Shown here in pieces: positions 6,472 to 8,630 of a stretch of DNA of 8,630 nt; within the stretch, counting starts at the first letter, position 1; the number at the start of each line of letters is the position of its first letter. The DNA is from JAAYAY01 sp964429355. GTDB lineage: Bacteria; Planctomycetota; Planctomycetia; Pirellulales; Thermoguttaceae. The DNA is taken from assembly GCA_964429355.1 (NCBI GenBank), contig CAYSCH010000398.1, positions 1 to 8,630 on the forward strand, written 5' to 3'. The notes under the pieces were generated by a model. It worked only from the letters and a program-made list of their open reading frames with translations. It did not search any database and was not told the DNA's origin. Made by a program: the position numbers and the translations under genes.

Positions 6472-8630
6472 ATGAACGAACGGGTCAGGCGACTGCGCGA
6501 GCAAAGTGTAGAGACTCGCCCCTATCTCTCCACGGAGCGGGCCGAATTGATCACGGCCTTCTACAAGAGCGAGATTCCCAGGCAGGTCTCGGTGCCCGTC
6601 TGTCGGGCCATGTCGTTCAAGTACGTCATGCAGAACAAGACGATTTGCATCAACACCGGCGAGTGGATTGTCGGAGAACGCGGTCCGGCTCCCAAGGCCA
6701 CACCCACCTATCCCGAACTCTGCTGCCACTCGATCGAGGACCTCGAAATACTCGACCGCCGCCGCAGAACGCCTTTCCGGGTGAGCCCCGAGGCGATCGA
6801 CGTCTACCGCAATGAAATCATCCCTTTCTGGCAAGGGCGCACCCTGCGGGATCGGCTTTTCGAGCTCATGGCCGAACCTTGGCACAAGGCCTTCAACGCC
6901 GGAATCTTCACCGAGTTCATGGAACAACGCTCGCCAGGGCATGCCATCCTCGACGACAAGATCTATCGCCGTGGTTTCCTCGAAGTGCAAGCGGAGATCG
7001 CTCGCCGCCAGGCCGAGCTCGATTACCTGAGTGATCCCGCTGCCTACGCGAAGAATGAGGAATACAAAGCCATGGCGATCGCCTGCGATGCAATCATCAT
7101 CCAGGCCCAGCGCCACGCCGACCTCGCCCGACGGCTGGCCGAAGAGGAAGCGAATCCCGACCGAAAGGGCGAATTGCTCAAGATCGCCGAGGTCTGCGAC
7201 TGGGTACCGGCCCACTCCCCGCGTACTTTTCACGAGGCCCTCCAGGCCTACTGGTTTGTTCATCTCGGCGTGGTCACGGAACTCAACACCTGGGATTCGT
7301 TCAATCCGGGCCGGCTCGACCAGCATCTCGATCCCTACTACCGCCGCGAGATCGAGGCGGGGTCGCTCACTCGAGAACAGGCCCAAGAGCTTCTTCAGTG
7401 TTTCTGGGTCAAGTTCAACAACCAGCCTGCCCCGCCCAAGGTCGGTGTGACCGAGCACCAGAGCGGTACCTACACCGATTTCGCCTTGATCAATGTGGGC
7501 GGTGTCAAATCCGACGGCAGCGACGCCGTGAACGACATCAGCTACCTGATTCTCGATGTCGTCAAGAAGATGCAGCTCACCCAGCCCAGTTCGTGCGTCC
7601 AGATCAGCCATCGCAGCCCGGATCGGTTCGTACGCCATGCCTGTGAAGTCGTTCGCACCGGACTGGGGCAGCCGTCCATGTTCAACTCGGACGTGATCCA
7701 GAAGGAAATGCTCCACGACGGCAAGACCATCGCCGATGCCCGCTCGGGAGGCCCCAGCGGGTGCGTCGAGGTCAGCGCCTTCGGCAAGGAAAGTTGTACC
7801 CTGACCGGCTACTGTAACTGGCCCAAACTGCTCGAACTCGCCCTCCATGACGGGATCGACCCCGCGACCGGAGAACGCCTCGGACCGTCGACGGGCGATC
7901 CCCGGCAGTTCGAGTCGTTTGACCAGGTCCTGGACGCCTACCGGACCCAGTTGCAGCACTTCATCGATGTCAAAGTTGCCGGCAATAATGTGATCGAGCG
8001 ACTTTTCGCCGAACGCATGCCCGCTCCCTTCATGTCGCTCCTCGTTGACGACTGCATAGCACGCGGCAAGGACTACCACAACGGCGGCCCGCGTTACAAT
8101 CCGACCTATATTCAGGGCGTTGGCCTGGGCACGACCGCCGACTCGCTGGCCGCGATCAAGTACCACTGCTTCGACAAGAAGTCCACCTCTTTGGCCGATT
8201 TGCTTGACGCCATGGCCGAGAACTTTGAGGGGCGTGAGGAACTCCGCCAGCGACTCGTCAACAAGTCCCCCCGATATGGTAACGACGACCCGCGTGCCGA
8301 CGAACTGGCCGAGGCGCTTTTCGAGGCCTACTATGACGCAGTCAACGGACGGCCCAACACGAAGGGTGGCAAGTACCGCATCAATCTCCTTCCCACCACC
8401 GTTCACATCTACTTCGGGTCGGTCGTCGGCGCGACGGCCAACGGGCGGAAGGCCGGAGCCACCGTCTCGGAAGGCATCTCGCCCACTCAAGGCGCCGATA
8501 CGAAGGGCCCCACCGCGGTCCTCAAGTCGGCTGCCAGGATCGACCATGCCCGCACCGGAGGCACGCTCCTGAACATGAAATTCACCCCCAACCTCCTCCA
8601 GGGCGAAGGACTGGACCGCCTCGTGAAACT
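6472..8630 (+). CDS. Glycyl radical enzyme, pyruvate formate-lyase superfamily (3' end cut by window)
   Basis: 719 codons are present, open to the window edge. The superfamily uses a glycyl radical to form a thiyl radical that attacks the substrate. Family landmarks are R-V-R-R-L-R-E at 4-10 with the following S-T-E-R-A-E-L; the active-site loop S-G-C431-V-E433-V-S-A-F-G-K-E; and N-G-R-K-A-G at 657-662 with S-E-G-I-S-P at 666-671, leading into the C-terminal domain. C431 is the predicted thiyl Cys and E433 the acid/base Glu found in dehydratase, decarboxylase and C-X lyase members; pyruvate formate-lyase itself has C-C. The sequence after C431 (F-G-K-E, then L-T-G-Y) reminds me of arylacetate-decarboxylase-like enzymes, but the substrate cannot be assigned. 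The glycyl radical motif (about R-V-x-G-Y) should lie some 60-100 codons beyond the window. The ATG follows the activase stop by 6 nt in the same frame; its Shine-Dalgarno is weak, so translational coupling is likely. Confidence 0.93.
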   Translation, partial: MNERVRRLREQSVETRPYLSTERAELITAFYKSEIPRQVSVPVCRAMSFKYVMQNKTICINTGEWIVGERGPAPKATPTYPELCCHSIEDLEILDRRRRTPFRVSPEAIDVYRNEIIPFWQGRTLRDRLFELMAEPWHKAFNAGIFTEFMEQRSPGHAILDDKIYRRGFLEVQAEIARRQAELDYLSDPAAYAKNEEYKAMAIACDAIIIQAQRHADLARRLAEEEANPDRKGELLKIAEVCDWVPAHSPRTFHEALQAYWFVHLGVVTELNTWDSFNPGRLDQHLDPYYRREIEAGSLTREQAQELLQCFWVKFNNQPAPPKVGVTEHQSGTYTDFALINVGGVKSDGSDAVNDISYLILDVVKKMQLTQPSSCVQISHRSPDRFVRHACEVVRTGLGQPSMFNSDVIQKEMLHDGKTIADARSGGPSGCVEVSAFGKESCTLTGYCNWPKLLELALHDGIDPATGERLGPSTGDPRQFESFDQVLDAYRTQLQHFIDVKVAGNNVIERLFAERMPAPFMSLLVDDCIARGKDYHNGGPRYNPTYIQGVGLGTTADSLAAIKYHCFDKKSTSLADLLDAMAENFEGREELRQRLVNKSPRYGNDDPRADELAEALFEAYYDAVNGRPNTKGGKYRINLLPTTVHIYFGSVVGATANGRKAGATVSEGISPTQGADTKGPTAVLKSAARIDHARTGGTLLNMKFTPNLLQGEGLDRLVK

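Noticed and set aside
6202..8547. 781-codon open frame on the minus strand opposite the glycyl radical enzyme
   Set aside because: The plus strand encodes clear glycyl radical enzyme motifs over the same bases. The antisense frame is a shadow of GC-biased codon use and shows no recognisable domain.

Overview
The window looks like part of a metagenome-assembled or draft genome of a GC-rich bacterium, most plausibly a member of Planctomycetota (Verrucomicrobiota or Lentisphaerota are alternatives). The reasons are a Tat-exported Gfo/Idh/MocA oxidoreductase of the planctomycete type (E-Q-H-I-H-N-I-D motif), an exported SUMF1-domain protein lacking the FGE cysteines, long intergenic spacers, and strictly anaerobic glycyl-radical chemistry. 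No rRNA or ribosomal protein is present, so the taxonomy is inference. Two runs of exactly ten N (1050-1059 and 3517-3526) are scaffold gaps.

Layout. Positions 1-477 hold no gene I can support, only weak hairpins. On the minus strand, reading right to left, a secreted SUMF1/FGE-like protein (1904-3052) is followed after 77 bp by a Tat-dependent Gfo/Idh/MocA oxidoreductase (478-1826). The oxidoreductase is split in the raw sequence by the first N run. The two gap edges share the four bases TTGT, and collapsing the gap through them restores one continuous 444-codon gene across the catalytic His. A spacer of about 1.1 kb (3053-4184) with the second gap and several palindromes separates this pair from a divergent plus-strand cluster.

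The plus-strand cluster is: an ApbE-type FAD:protein FMN transferase (4185-5288), a radical-SAM glycyl-radical-enzyme activase (5365-6465), and, 6 nt later, its probable target, a glycyl radical enzyme of the pyruvate formate-lyase superfamily (6472 to the window end; the C-terminal glycyl-radical loop lies outside). The activase would install the glycyl radical on the lyase. The C431-x-E433 active site fits a decarboxylase, dehydratase or C-X lyase rather than pyruvate formate-lyase; the substrate is unknown. ApbE may serve a flavinylated electron-transfer protein encoded elsewhere.

The most unusual spot is near the 3' end of the activase gene (about 6250-6394). The reading frame carries roughly 35-47 residues more than this enzyme family normally has between its L-L-P-Y and E-x-M-E-x-L elements. 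The extra DNA has different codon choice at its 5' side, holds three consecutive hairpins, and includes an 18-bp palindrome that matches the Rex (TTGTGA-N6-TCACAA) and CRP (TGTGA-N6-TCACA) operator consensus, 178 nt upstream of the glycyl radical enzyme start. This could be an in-frame palindromic repeat insertion (similar in principle to Rickettsia palindromic elements), an intragenic operator, or both.
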